Assembly: GCA_001767835.1 (NCBI GenBank)
Contig: MEMA01000052.1
Span: 69,753-133,752, forward strand
Length of the DNA stretch: 64,000 nt
Direction: 5' to 3'
Origin: Alphaproteobacteria bacterium GWC2_42_16
Lineage (GTDB): Bacteria; Pseudomonadota; Alphaproteobacteria; UBA9655
Both the position numbers and the translations under genes were made by a program. Shown here one piece after another: positions 34,883 to 42,984 of the stretch (its first letter is position 1; the number at the start of each line of letters is the position of its first letter). Under the pieces are notes generated by a model. It was not told where the DNA came from and did no database searches. It saw nothing but the letters and a program-made list of their open reading frames with translations.

Positions 34883-36049
34883 ATGATACAAAGGCAATTA
34901 AGTCCTTCAAAAATGAGAAGCTTCTTTTTGTTCGGTCCCCGCCAAACAGGGAAAAGCACTTTTGTCACTTCCCTTCTCCAACCCCAAGATCTCTATATCA
35001 CTCTCCTCCCTCAAGAAACTTTCTTTAATTATGTGAGAGATCCTTCCATTTTTCGACAAGAAGTCCTTGCCCATCATAAAAAACATCCTCACTTTACTTG
35101 CATTGTTGATGAAATTCAAAAGATCCCCTCGCTTTTAGATGAAGTGCACGATCTCATTGAAACTTATGGGATTCGCTTTATTCTAACTGGATCAAGCGCG
35201 AGAAAGTTAAAGAGAGGGGCTGCAAACCTTCTCGCTGGAAGAGCTAATACCTATCAACTCTATCCTTTAACATACGTGGAGCTCGCACAAGATTTTGACC
35301 TTGAAAAAGTTCTCTCAAAAGGCTCTCTCCCCTACCTATGGTCACAGGAACTAAGCAAAAAAGATGAAGAAGAGTTTTTACGTTCATACACCGACATTTA
35401 TCTTCGCGAAGAAATCCAAGCTGAAGGCGTTGTCCGCAACATTGGCCCCTTTGTGAGATTTATTGACATTGCAGCTAATAGTGATGGGGAACTTATTAAT
35501 TATAGTAATGTTGCACGCGAATGCGGGGTATCCGTTAAAACGGTTCAAGATTATTATCAAATACTAGAAGATACTTTCCTTGCTTACAGGCTAGATCCTT
35601 GGAAAAAAAGTATCCGAAAACGGCTTCTTGTTCATCCCAAATATTATTGGTTCGATACGGGTGTTACAAATGCCCTTTGCCATCAATATTCAACCCTTAA
35701 CCCAAAAGTTCGCGGAAGAAGATTTGAACAATTTATTCTTCTGCAGTTGATTGCCTTAAACTCTTATCACCGGTGGGGCTTTCAATTTTATTTTTGGCGC
35801 ACAAGTACTGGGGCAGAAGTTGATTTGATTCTAGTCCATTCTAATACCCCTATAGCCGCTATTGAAATCAAGTCAACTTCATCTATATCTGCAGCAGATA
35901 CCCAAGGACTCCAAGAATTTCAAAAGGAAAATTACAAAGTTAAATCCTACCTTATTTCTCCCTTAGCTCGTCCACGCCTCCTTCCTGGAGATATTCAAGC
36001 TCTCCCCTGGCAAATATTCTTTGATGAGCATTTACCCCAGTTGATATAA
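34883..36049 (+). CDS. AAA-family ATPase with DUF4143 (P-loop ATPase)
   Basis: FLFGPRQTGKSTFV Walker A, CIVDEIQKIP Walker B, LTGSSARKLKRGAANLLAGRA, C-terminal RRFEQFILLQL...AEVDLIL nuclease-like region. Confidence 0.93.
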   Translation: MIQRQLSPSKMRSFFLFGPRQTGKSTFVTSLLQPQDLYITLLPQETFFNYVRDPSIFRQEVLAHHKKHPHFTCIVDEIQKIPSLLDEVHDLIETYGIRFILTGSSARKLKRGAANLLAGRANTYQLYPLTYVELAQDFDLEKVLSKGSLPYLWSQELSKKDEEEFLRSYTDIYLREEIQAEGVVRNIGPFVRFIDIAANSDGELINYSNVARECGVSVKTVQDYYQILEDTFLAYRLDPWKKSIRKRLLVHPKYYWFDTGVTNALCHQYSTLNPKVRGRRFEQFILLQLIALNSYHRWGFQFYFWRTSTGAEVDLILVHSNTPIAAIEIKSTSSISAADTQGLQEFQKENYKVKSYLISPLARPRLLPGDIQALPWQIFFDEHLPQLI

Positions 36050-36098
36050 AGGCAACAAACGACTATGATCGCCTGAACAAAATGGAGAAAGCGTTCAG

Positions 36099-37346
36099 GT
36101 GTTTTCAGCCTTTGAGAGATTTGTAGCCTTCCGCTATTTAAGAGCCCGCCGTCAAGAGGGCTTTATTTCGGTAACTGCCTGGTTTTCCTTCCTCGGCATT
36201 GCTCTTGGGGTTGCGGCCCTTATCATTGTGATGTCTGTCATGAATGGTTTTCGCCACGAGCTTTTAAATCGAATTATTGGCATGAATGGGCATGTGGCCA
36301 TTTATAGTCAATCTGGCTCTTTGCCTGATTATGATGCCTTAACGATACAAATCAAGAAAGAGCCAGGTATTATTGGAGCTAACCCCATTGTGGAAGGTCA
36401 AGCTATGGCCATAGCCCATGGCCATACCACAGGTGTTTTGATTCATGGCATGAAGCCCTCTGATTTAGAATCTCGCAAAACCATTTCCGATAACCTGGTG
36501 CGGGGTCAATTCAGGCTTTTTGACCGCCCCACGAGTGCTATTATTGGAAAGCGCCTGGCCGAAAAATTGGGTCTTATTTTGGGTGATAAAATCACCCTTG
36601 TGTCCCCTGAGGGTAATGCCACAGCCTTTGGTACCATGCCCCGCACACGCACCTTTGAGATTGCTGGCATTTTTGATGCGGGCATGATTCAGTATGATTC
36701 AAGCTTTGTTTTCATTCCTCTTGAAGCAGCGCAAAAATTCTATCAATTAGGTGATGGTGTCACTGGCATTGAAATCTTCACGGAAAACCCTGAAAAGGTT
36801 GGTCACTTTAAGGAACTGTTAGAGCCCCTAACTCAGGGCAAAAACATGAGAATCGTTGATTGGCAACAAGCCAACAAAGAGTTTTTTAGCACCATCAATG
36901 TGGAGCGTAATGTGATGTTTATCATTCTGACCCTTATCATCCTTGTGGCTTCTTTTAATGTGATTTCAACGCTCATTATGCTCGTCAAAGATAAGGGCCG
37001 CGACATTGCAATTTTACGGACCATGGGGGCAACTCAAGGCATGATAATGCGCGTTTTCTTTATTGCAGGATCTACCATCGGTACCGTCGGCGCCTTGATT
37101 GGAGCCATGGCAGGACTTTTATTTTCCTGGAACATTGATGCGATCAAAAGGGGCCTTGAATTCCTTTCCGGAGCCGAGCTTTTCCGAGCAGAAGTATACT
37201 TCCTCTCAAAACTTCCCGCCCGCGTCGATCCATGGGAAGTATTTCTGGTTCTCTTCATTGCCCTTTTACTGACTTTCCTCGCCTCCCTCTACCCCGCCTG
37301 GCGCGCATCCCGCCTTGATCCTGTGGAGGCCTTGCGTTATGAATAA
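36099..37346 (+). CDS. lolC: lipoprotein-releasing ABC transporter permease (LolC/E)
   Basis: FVAFRYLRARRQEGFISVTAWFSFLGIALGVAALIIVMSVMNGF; GTG start. Confidence 0.94.
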   Translation: MFSAFERFVAFRYLRARRQEGFISVTAWFSFLGIALGVAALIIVMSVMNGFRHELLNRIIGMNGHVAIYSQSGSLPDYDALTIQIKKEPGIIGANPIVEGQAMAIAHGHTTGVLIHGMKPSDLESRKTISDNLVRGQFRLFDRPTSAIIGKRLAEKLGLILGDKITLVSPEGNATAFGTMPRTRTFEIAGIFDAGMIQYDSSFVFIPLEAAQKFYQLGDGVTGIEIFTENPEKVGHFKELLEPLTQGKNMRIVDWQQANKEFFSTINVERNVMFIILTLIILVASFNVISTLIMLVKDKGRDIAILRTMGATQGMIMRVFFIAGSTIGTVGALIGAMAGLLFSWNIDAIKRGLEFLSGAELFRAEVYFLSKLPARVDPWEVFLVLFIALLLTFLASLYPAWRASRLDPVEALRYE

Positions 37347-38022
37347 AAAGCCTCTTCTCTCTCTGAAATCGCTCAAGCGCACTTTCCACCAAGGAACGCA
37401 AATCTTGCATATTTTAAAGGGAATTGATTTAGACCTTTATCCAGGCGAAATCGTAGCCCTTGTAGGTCCTTCAGGTTCAGGAAAATCGACCCTTTTGCAA
37501 ACGGCTGGTCTTTTAGAAAAAGCAGATGGGGGGGAGGTAATTATTGAAGAGAAAAAATGCGGAAGCTTAAATGATCGCGATCGCACTCAAATTCGACGCA
37601 ATGTGTTGGGGTTTGTGTATCAATTCCATCATCTTTTGCCTGAGTTTAGTGCTGAGGAAAATATCATCCTCCCCCAAATGATCGCAGGGCACTCATTTTC
37701 ATCCTCCCGCACACGTGCCCATGACTTGCTCAAAGAGGTGGGCCTTTTGAATCGCTCCTCTCACCGGCCCGCTCGTCTTTCAGGAGGTGAGCAACAGCGG
37801 GTAGCTATTGCGCGGGCGCTCGCCAATCGTCCAAAGATCTTATTAGCCGATGAACCCACAGGAAACCTGGATGAGCATACCGCAGCCTCAGTCTTTAAAA
37901 AGTTGATTGACCTTGTGCGTAAAGAAAACTTGAGTGCCCTCATTGCAACCCATAACATGGATCTCGCCAAGCGCATGGATCGCATTCTTATCCTTCATGA
38001 AGGGGTACTGTTAAAGGGGTGA
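37339..38022 (+). CDS. lolD: lipoprotein-releasing ABC transporter ATPase
   Basis: GPSGSGKSTLLQTAGLLE, LSGGEQQRVAIARALAN; overlaps lolC. Confidence 0.94.
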   Translation: MNKKPLLSLKSLKRTFHQGTQILHILKGIDLDLYPGEIVALVGPSGSGKSTLLQTAGLLEKADGGEVIIEEKKCGSLNDRDRTQIRRNVLGFVYQFHHLLPEFSAEENIILPQMIAGHSFSSSRTRAHDLLKEVGLLNRSSHRPARLSGGEQQRVAIARALANRPKILLADEPTGNLDEHTAASVFKKLIDLVRKENLSALIATHNMDLAKRMDRILILHEGVLLKG

Positions 38023-38043
38023 GGTATTCATCTTCTTGATTTT

Positions 38044-38865
38044 TTAAAATTTATACACCGGCAACACAAGATCCTTCAAAGGTTGATAAAGAAAGGCGTT
38101 AGCGGCTAAAATTGACCCTGTCCCCAAAATATCATCTCCCCCTTGAAGATCACAAACATAGCCTCCCGCTTCACGCACCAAAACAAGGCCTGCTGCCATA
38201 TCCCAAGGCTGAAGAGGACGCTCCCAATACCCATCAAATCTCCCAGCCGCTACGTAAGCAAAATCCAGGGATGCTGCTCCAAAGCGACGCAGCCCCGCTA
38301 CAAGAGGGATGACAACGTCCATGGATTTTTGAAATTCCGCCCTTGTTTTAGCATCATGCATCGCAAAGGGAATGGCCGTTGAAAAAAGAGCCTCTGACAT
38401 ATGTTGACGTCCAGAAACACGAAGTCGCCGGTCATTCAAAAAAGCTCCCCCGCCCTTTTCCGCATAAAACAACTCATCCTTAATAGGATCGTAAATCACG
38501 CCTGCGATCATCTCTGATCCCTTTTGAAGGCCAATGGAAATAGCAAAATGCGGAATGCCGTGAAGAAAATTGGAGGTGCCATCGAGGGGATCAATAATCC
38601 AGGTATACTCCTCTTCCCCTTCAATTTTTCCGCCCTCTTCCATCAGAAAACCGTAAGAGGGTCGGGCTTTTTTTAGCTCTTTGTAAATGATGTCTTCTGC
38701 TTTCTTATCCGCTGTAGAAACAAAATCGCCGGGTCCTTTTCGCGAGACTTGGAGCTGCTCCACTTCCCCAAAATCACGCACGAGACCACGGGCTGCTTTA
38801 AAGGCTGCATTACACATAACATTTAAATGAGGTGACCGTGACACTAGCCGCAATTGGTGAACCAT
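38044..38865 (-). CDS. suhB: inositol monophosphatase family (SuhB)
   Basis: WIIDPLDGTSNFLHGIP, WDMAAGLVLVREAGG. Confidence 0.94.
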   Translation of the reverse strand: MVHQLRLVSRSPHLNVMCNAAFKAARGLVRDFGEVEQLQVSRKGPGDFVSTADKKAEDIIYKELKKARPSYGFLMEEGGKIEGEEEYTWIIDPLDGTSNFLHGIPHFAISIGLQKGSEMIAGVIYDPIKDELFYAEKGGGAFLNDRRLRVSGRQHMSEALFSTAIPFAMHDAKTRAEFQKSMDVVIPLVAGLRRFGAASLDFAYVAAGRFDGYWERPLQPWDMAAGLVLVREAGGYVCDLQGGDDILGTGSILAANAFLYQPLKDLVLPVYKF

Positions 38866-38870
38866 TAATC

Positions 38871-39437
38871 TTATTCCTTTGCCCGCTCTACATAGGAACC
38901 GTCAGCTGTATTCACAACAACCTTCGTCCCCACATCAATGTGGGGAGGTACCATGATTCGCACACTATTTTCTAAAACAGCGGGCTTATAGGATGAGGAG
39001 GCTGTTTGGCCTTTAACAACGGGTTCTGCTTCAACAATTTTCATTACAACCGTCTCGGGAAGCTCAGCCCCCACAATTTCCCCTTCATGGGATACAACAG
39101 TTAATATCATTCCGTCCTTAAGAAAGGGGAGGGAATCGCCCAGCAAATCCTTTGAGAGATGAATTTGGTCAAAGGTTTCTTGATCCATCAAGGCAATAGA
39201 ATCCCCTTCTTCATAGAGGAATTGGTACTTCTTCTCATCCAGACGAACTCTTTCAACGGATTCGCTGGACCGAAACCGTTCATTGAGCTTTGTGCCGTCT
39301 CGAATGTCTTTCAATTCCACTTGCAGATAAGCTCCCCCCTTTCCTGGCTGCGTATGTTGGGTTTTTACAGCTACCCACAGACGATTCTTGTGTTGGATAA
39401 TATTTCCAGGCCGAATAGCATTCCCACTAATCTTCAT
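38871..39437 (-). CDS. efp: elongation factor P
   Basis: MKISGNAIRPGNIIQHKNRLW...TQPGKGGAYLQVELKD. Confidence 0.97.
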   Translation of the reverse strand: MKISGNAIRPGNIIQHKNRLWVAVKTQHTQPGKGGAYLQVELKDIRDGTKLNERFRSSESVERVRLDEKKYQFLYEEGDSIALMDQETFDQIHLSKDLLGDSLPFLKDGMILTVVSHEGEIVGAELPETVVMKIVEAEPVVKGQTASSSYKPAVLENSVRIMVPPHIDVGTKVVVNTADGSYVERAKE

Positions 39438-39449
39438 AACCCTTTACCC

Positions 39450-40376
39450 CTATTGTTTTCCTTGATAAATTTTCACAAGTGTATCCAGCATTTCTATGGC
39501 CTCCTTATAAGGCCTCCGAAAAACATTACGCCCAATAATAGAGCCGTTTCCCCCACCATCACGGATAGCGCGCGCGTCTTCATAAACCCCTTTGAGATCT
39601 TTAGCGATGCCCCCCGAGAACACGACAAGCCTGCGCCCTTTAAAACAAGCTTCCACCACATGGCGGACCCGTGCTGTAAGTGTATTCCGCTCAACTTTTT
39701 GAGCTATATATTCTTGTTTAGCAACATCATTCTCAAGATAATCCGTTGGAAGCTTAACTTTAATGATATGAGCCCCCATCAAAGCCGCCACATGAGCGCC
39801 ATAGGCGATGGTATCGAGCGCTGTTTCCCCTTCTTTGGACATATTACCACGGGGATAAGACCATACAATAACAGCGAGTCCACAGGATTTAGCTTCTTCG
39901 GAAAGCTCTTGTAATTCTCTCAGCATATCCAGGATAGCATTGGATCCAGGATAAATGGTAAAGCCAATGGCCGAGCAGCCTAAACGCAAAGCATCAGCAA
40001 CAGAGCCTGTTACAGCCTGATCCGCATTATCCTCTTGAGGCAGAAGGCTTATGGAACTGTTAATTTTCAAAATAGTTGGGATGGCCCCTGCAAAGCTACC
40101 CGCCCCAGCCTCGAGCATCCCCAAGGGTGCAGCATAGGCTGAAAGCCCCGCATCAACCGCAATTTTATAATGATAGTGTGGATCATAGGCTATGGGATTA
40201 ATGGCAAAGCTACGCCCAGGACCATGTTCAAATCCTTGGTCTACAGGAAGGATCATCATTTTTCCTGTGCCCCCCAAGCGCCCTTGCATTAAAATACGAG
40301 CGAGGTTTGTCTTGGTTCCTGGACAATCACTCTCATAGTTCGAGAGAATTTTTTTAACTTTTTGAGATACTTTCAT
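39450..40376 (-). CDS. fbaB: class I fructose-bisphosphate aldolase (DhnA/FbaB type)
   Basis: MMILPVDQGFEHGPGRSFA...VIVWSYPRGNMSKEGETALDT; start set at MKVSQKVKK. Confidence 0.92.
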   Translation of the reverse strand: MKVSQKVKKILSNYESDCPGTKTNLARILMQGRLGGTGKMMILPVDQGFEHGPGRSFAINPIAYDPHYHYKIAVDAGLSAYAAPLGMLEAGAGSFAGAIPTILKINSSISLLPQEDNADQAVTGSVADALRLGCSAIGFTIYPGSNAILDMLRELQELSEEAKSCGLAVIVWSYPRGNMSKEGETALDTIAYGAHVAALMGAHIIKVKLPTDYLENDVAKQEYIAQKVERNTLTARVRHVVEACFKGRRLVVFSGGIAKDLKGVYEDARAIRDGGGNGSIIGRNVFRRPYKEAIEMLDTLVKIYQGKQ

Positions 40377-40497
40377 GAATCGATCCATCCCGCTAAAGAT
40401 ATTCTTTATCCTTAGAGGAAAGAGCACTTTTTGGCAATCCTCAGAGTCTGTAATTTCTCCATTTTCAAACCAAACTGTTTCCATTAAGGTTCATTTT

Positions 40498-41076
40498 ATG
40501 CTGGAAGCGCGACACATTACATTTGCCCCCCTTTTTTCAGACCTCTCTTTTTCTCTTCGGCAAAAAGAGACCCTCCTTGTTCGTGGAGCGAACGGAGCTG
40601 GAAAATCAACTTTTCTTCGTATCCTCGCAGGTCTTATACGCCTAAAACCCAACCCCCTTTTTTGGAAGGGAGAAGCAGTCCATCTCTCCACTTATCAGCA
40701 AAACCTTCTCTACGTCGGACATAAACTTGCTCTCCATCCAGAGGCTCTTTTAAAGGATCAAATCAAGCTATGGCAGTATCACACTGGCGTCAAAAGGGAT
40801 ACAATTGAAAAGGCTTTAGATTTGTGGGGAGTAGCCTCCCTATTTAATAAAAAAATTGACCAGCTCTCTCAGGGTCAACGAAAGCGCATCAGCTTAAGCC
40901 GGTGCCAATGGCTCCCGCGACCCTTGTGGATTTTAGATGAGCCTCATACCAGCCTTGATGAGGCTGGTCTTAAAGTTCTTGAAAAAGCCCTATGTGATCA
41001 TAGGGAGAAGGGGGGACTCGTGATCCTTGCAACCCATGAAAAGAAACCCAAGGGAACTCAGGAGATCCTTTTATGA
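40498..41076 (+). CDS. ccmA: heme exporter ATP-binding protein
   Basis: GANGAGKSTFLRILAGL, LSQGQRKRISLSRC; operon with ccmB-F. Confidence 0.95.
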   Translation: MLEARHITFAPLFSDLSFSLRQKETLLVRGANGAGKSTFLRILAGLIRLKPNPLFWKGEAVHLSTYQQNLLYVGHKLALHPEALLKDQIKLWQYHTGVKRDTIEKALDLWGVASLFNKKIDQLSQGQRKRISLSRCQWLPRPLWILDEPHTSLDEAGLKVLEKALCDHREKGGLVILATHEKKPKGTQEILL

Positions 41077-41723
41077 TCTTGCGAGAACTCTATAATCTCT
41101 CCCTTCATCGGGGGAGATTTTTCTCCATATTTACCTTCTTTGCCCTTGCCCTTTTTTGTGCCTCTTTAGCTTTGGGGCCGAATGAGAGACTTTTAAAGCA
41201 AAGCGCCCCTGCTCTTATCTGGATCTTAGCTATCCTAACGACCTTCTTTTCAACGCCTCATCTCTTAAAAAAGGAAGCGCAACACGGACTCTTAGATGAA
41301 ATTCTTCTTCATCCATCCCTTGCCTCAACCTACCTCCTCTCTAAAGTTATTGCTGAATGTATTTTTATAGGTTTTCCATTGGCTTGTGTTGGGCTTTTAC
41401 TCTCTCCCTTTTTTAGCCTTTCAAGTCATGAAATGCTCTCTCTTTTTCTTACACTTCTCATTGGGTTTCCTGCGCTGAGCGCCCTTGGGATTTTAGGAAG
41501 CCTTTTGACCCTCAATACTCAAGGTGGTGGTCTTCTTATCTCCCTTATTCTCCTTCCACTGACCTTGCCTCTGCTTATCTTTGGGCTTTCTGTTATGGAT
41601 ATGGTACGATTAGGACTTGATTCTTTTCCGTCTTTCTGGCTCCTTTCAGGAACGTCTCTCTTTCTTATAATCCTAGCTATAGCCGCTGGAAGTTGGGCGC
41701 TTTCCTTTGCAACGGAGCATTAA
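41073..41723 (+). CDS. ccmB: heme exporter permease CcmB
   Basis: Six hydrophobic segments, context between ccmA and ccmC, ATGA overlap. Confidence 0.93.
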   Translation: MILRELYNLSLHRGRFFSIFTFFALALFCASLALGPNERLLKQSAPALIWILAILTTFFSTPHLLKKEAQHGLLDEILLHPSLASTYLLSKVIAECIFIGFPLACVGLLLSPFFSLSSHEMLSLFLTLLIGFPALSALGILGSLLTLNTQGGGLLISLILLPLTLPLLIFGLSVMDMVRLGLDSFPSFWLLSGTSLFLIILAIAAGSWALSFATEH

Positions 41724-41724
41724 C

Positions 41725-42438
41725 ATGAAAGTCACTTGGGTAAAGCCTCGTTATTTTTTTGAAGTAAGCAAAGTCCTTTTTCCCATCTTCATTGGGCTTG
41801 GTGTTTTTTTCTTTGCAGTGGGACTTTATACGGCTCTTCTTACCTCACCTCCCGACTATCAACAGGGAGATGCCATGCGCATCATGTATGTTCATGTACC
41901 TGCCTCTTGGATGGCTCTTTTTGCGTATGCCCTTCTCGCGTTTCTAAGCTTCTTTGTTTTGGTGTGGAGGTCTCCCCTTGCCGAACTTTTAGCCGTCAGC
42001 ATAGCGCCTATTGGAGCTCTGTTTACAGTGTTAAGCCTTGTTACCGGATCCCTATGGGGAAAGCCTATGTGGGGAGCTTATTGGGTATGGGATGCGCGCC
42101 TTACATCCGTTCTCGTCCTTCTCTTTCTCTACAGTGGGTATTGGGCTCTTTATAAGGCTTATACCCATACAGACCAAGGAATCAGGGCCGCCTCCCTTCT
42201 CGCCCTTGTAGGGGTTATCAACCTCCCCATCATTAAATGGTCTGTAAACTGGTGGAATACCCTTCATCAACCCGCAAGCTTAACCAAGCTCTCAGCTCCC
42301 TCTATTCACCCCAGCATGCTTCTCCCTCTTGGTTTAATGACAGCCGCTTACATATTTTACTTTTTCATTCTTCTTATTTTAAGAGCGCGTACTGAGCTTA
42401 ACAAACGAAAACTTCTTATTCAAGAAAGCCTGACATGA
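41725..42438 (+). CDS. ccmC: heme exporter protein CcmC
   Basis: WGKPMWGAYWVWDARLTSVLVLLFLYSGY WWD motif. Confidence 0.95.
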   Translation: MKVTWVKPRYFFEVSKVLFPIFIGLGVFFFAVGLYTALLTSPPDYQQGDAMRIMYVHVPASWMALFAYALLAFLSFFVLVWRSPLAELLAVSIAPIGALFTVLSLVTGSLWGKPMWGAYWVWDARLTSVLVLLFLYSGYWALYKAYTHTDQGIRAASLLALVGVINLPIIKWSVNWWNTLHQPASLTKLSAPSIHPSMLLPLGLMTAAYIFYFFILLILRARTELNKRKLLIQESLT

Positions 42439-42560
42439 CTTTTGATACCCCTTATCTTTTTTATATTTTATGTGCCTATGGCTTCACAATTTTTAGCCTC
42501 ATTTTGTTTTTAGGATGGAGCTATCTCGAGTGGAAAAGGTCCTCCACTGATGAAACCTAA
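42435..42560 (+). CDS. ccmD: heme exporter protein CcmD (41 aa)
   Basis: MTFDTPYLFYILCAYGFTIFSLILFLGWSYLEWKRSSTDET; not in the supplied track; overlaps ccmC stop (ATGA) and ccmE start by 11 nt. Confidence 0.9.
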   Translation: MTFDTPYLFYILCAYGFTIFSLILFLGWSYLEWKRSSTDET

Positions 42561-42984
42561 GCATCAACGTCTTCTCACTCTTTGTGCAGGACTCATTGGT
42601 CTTGGTATCGCTATTTTCCTCATTTCAATTGCTTTTCGAGACAACCTTGTTTTCTTTTATACCCCTTCCGAATTAAGCAAAAAGACAATTCATCCTCAAC
42701 AGCACCTTCGTGTCGGGGGCATTGTAGTTACAAATTCTGTAACACATGACAGAGACAACGTTACCTTCGAAATTACGGATGACATCAAAACTTTAAAAGT
42801 CGCCTATATTGGACTACTGCCTGATTTATTCCGCGAAGGGCAAGGAGTGGTTGTGGAAGGACATCTTTCTGAACCCGATGTGTTTCAAGCCGAAACCGTC
42901 CTTGGCAAGCATGATGAAACCTATATGCCAAAAGATGTAGCTGATCGCTTAAAGGAAAAGGGGTTATGGCGCGATGCTCGGTGA
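42550..42984 (+). CDS. ccmE: cytochrome c-type biogenesis heme chaperone CcmE
   Basis: KHQRL N-terminal TM, VTFEITDDIKTLKVAYIGLLPDLFREGQGVVVEG, VLGKHDETYMP heme-binding His. Confidence 0.96.
   Translation: MKPKHQRLLTLCAGLIGLGIAIFLISIAFRDNLVFFYTPSELSKKTIHPQQHLRVGGIVVTNSVTHDRDNVTFEITDDIKTLKVAYIGLLPDLFREGQGVVVEGHLSEPDVFQAETVLGKHDETYMPKDVADRLKEKGLWRDAR

Noticed and set aside
39159-39914. 251-aa plus-strand ORF
   Set aside because: Fully antisense to well-supported efp and fbaB; composition and hydrophobic gibberish suggest a shadow ORF.
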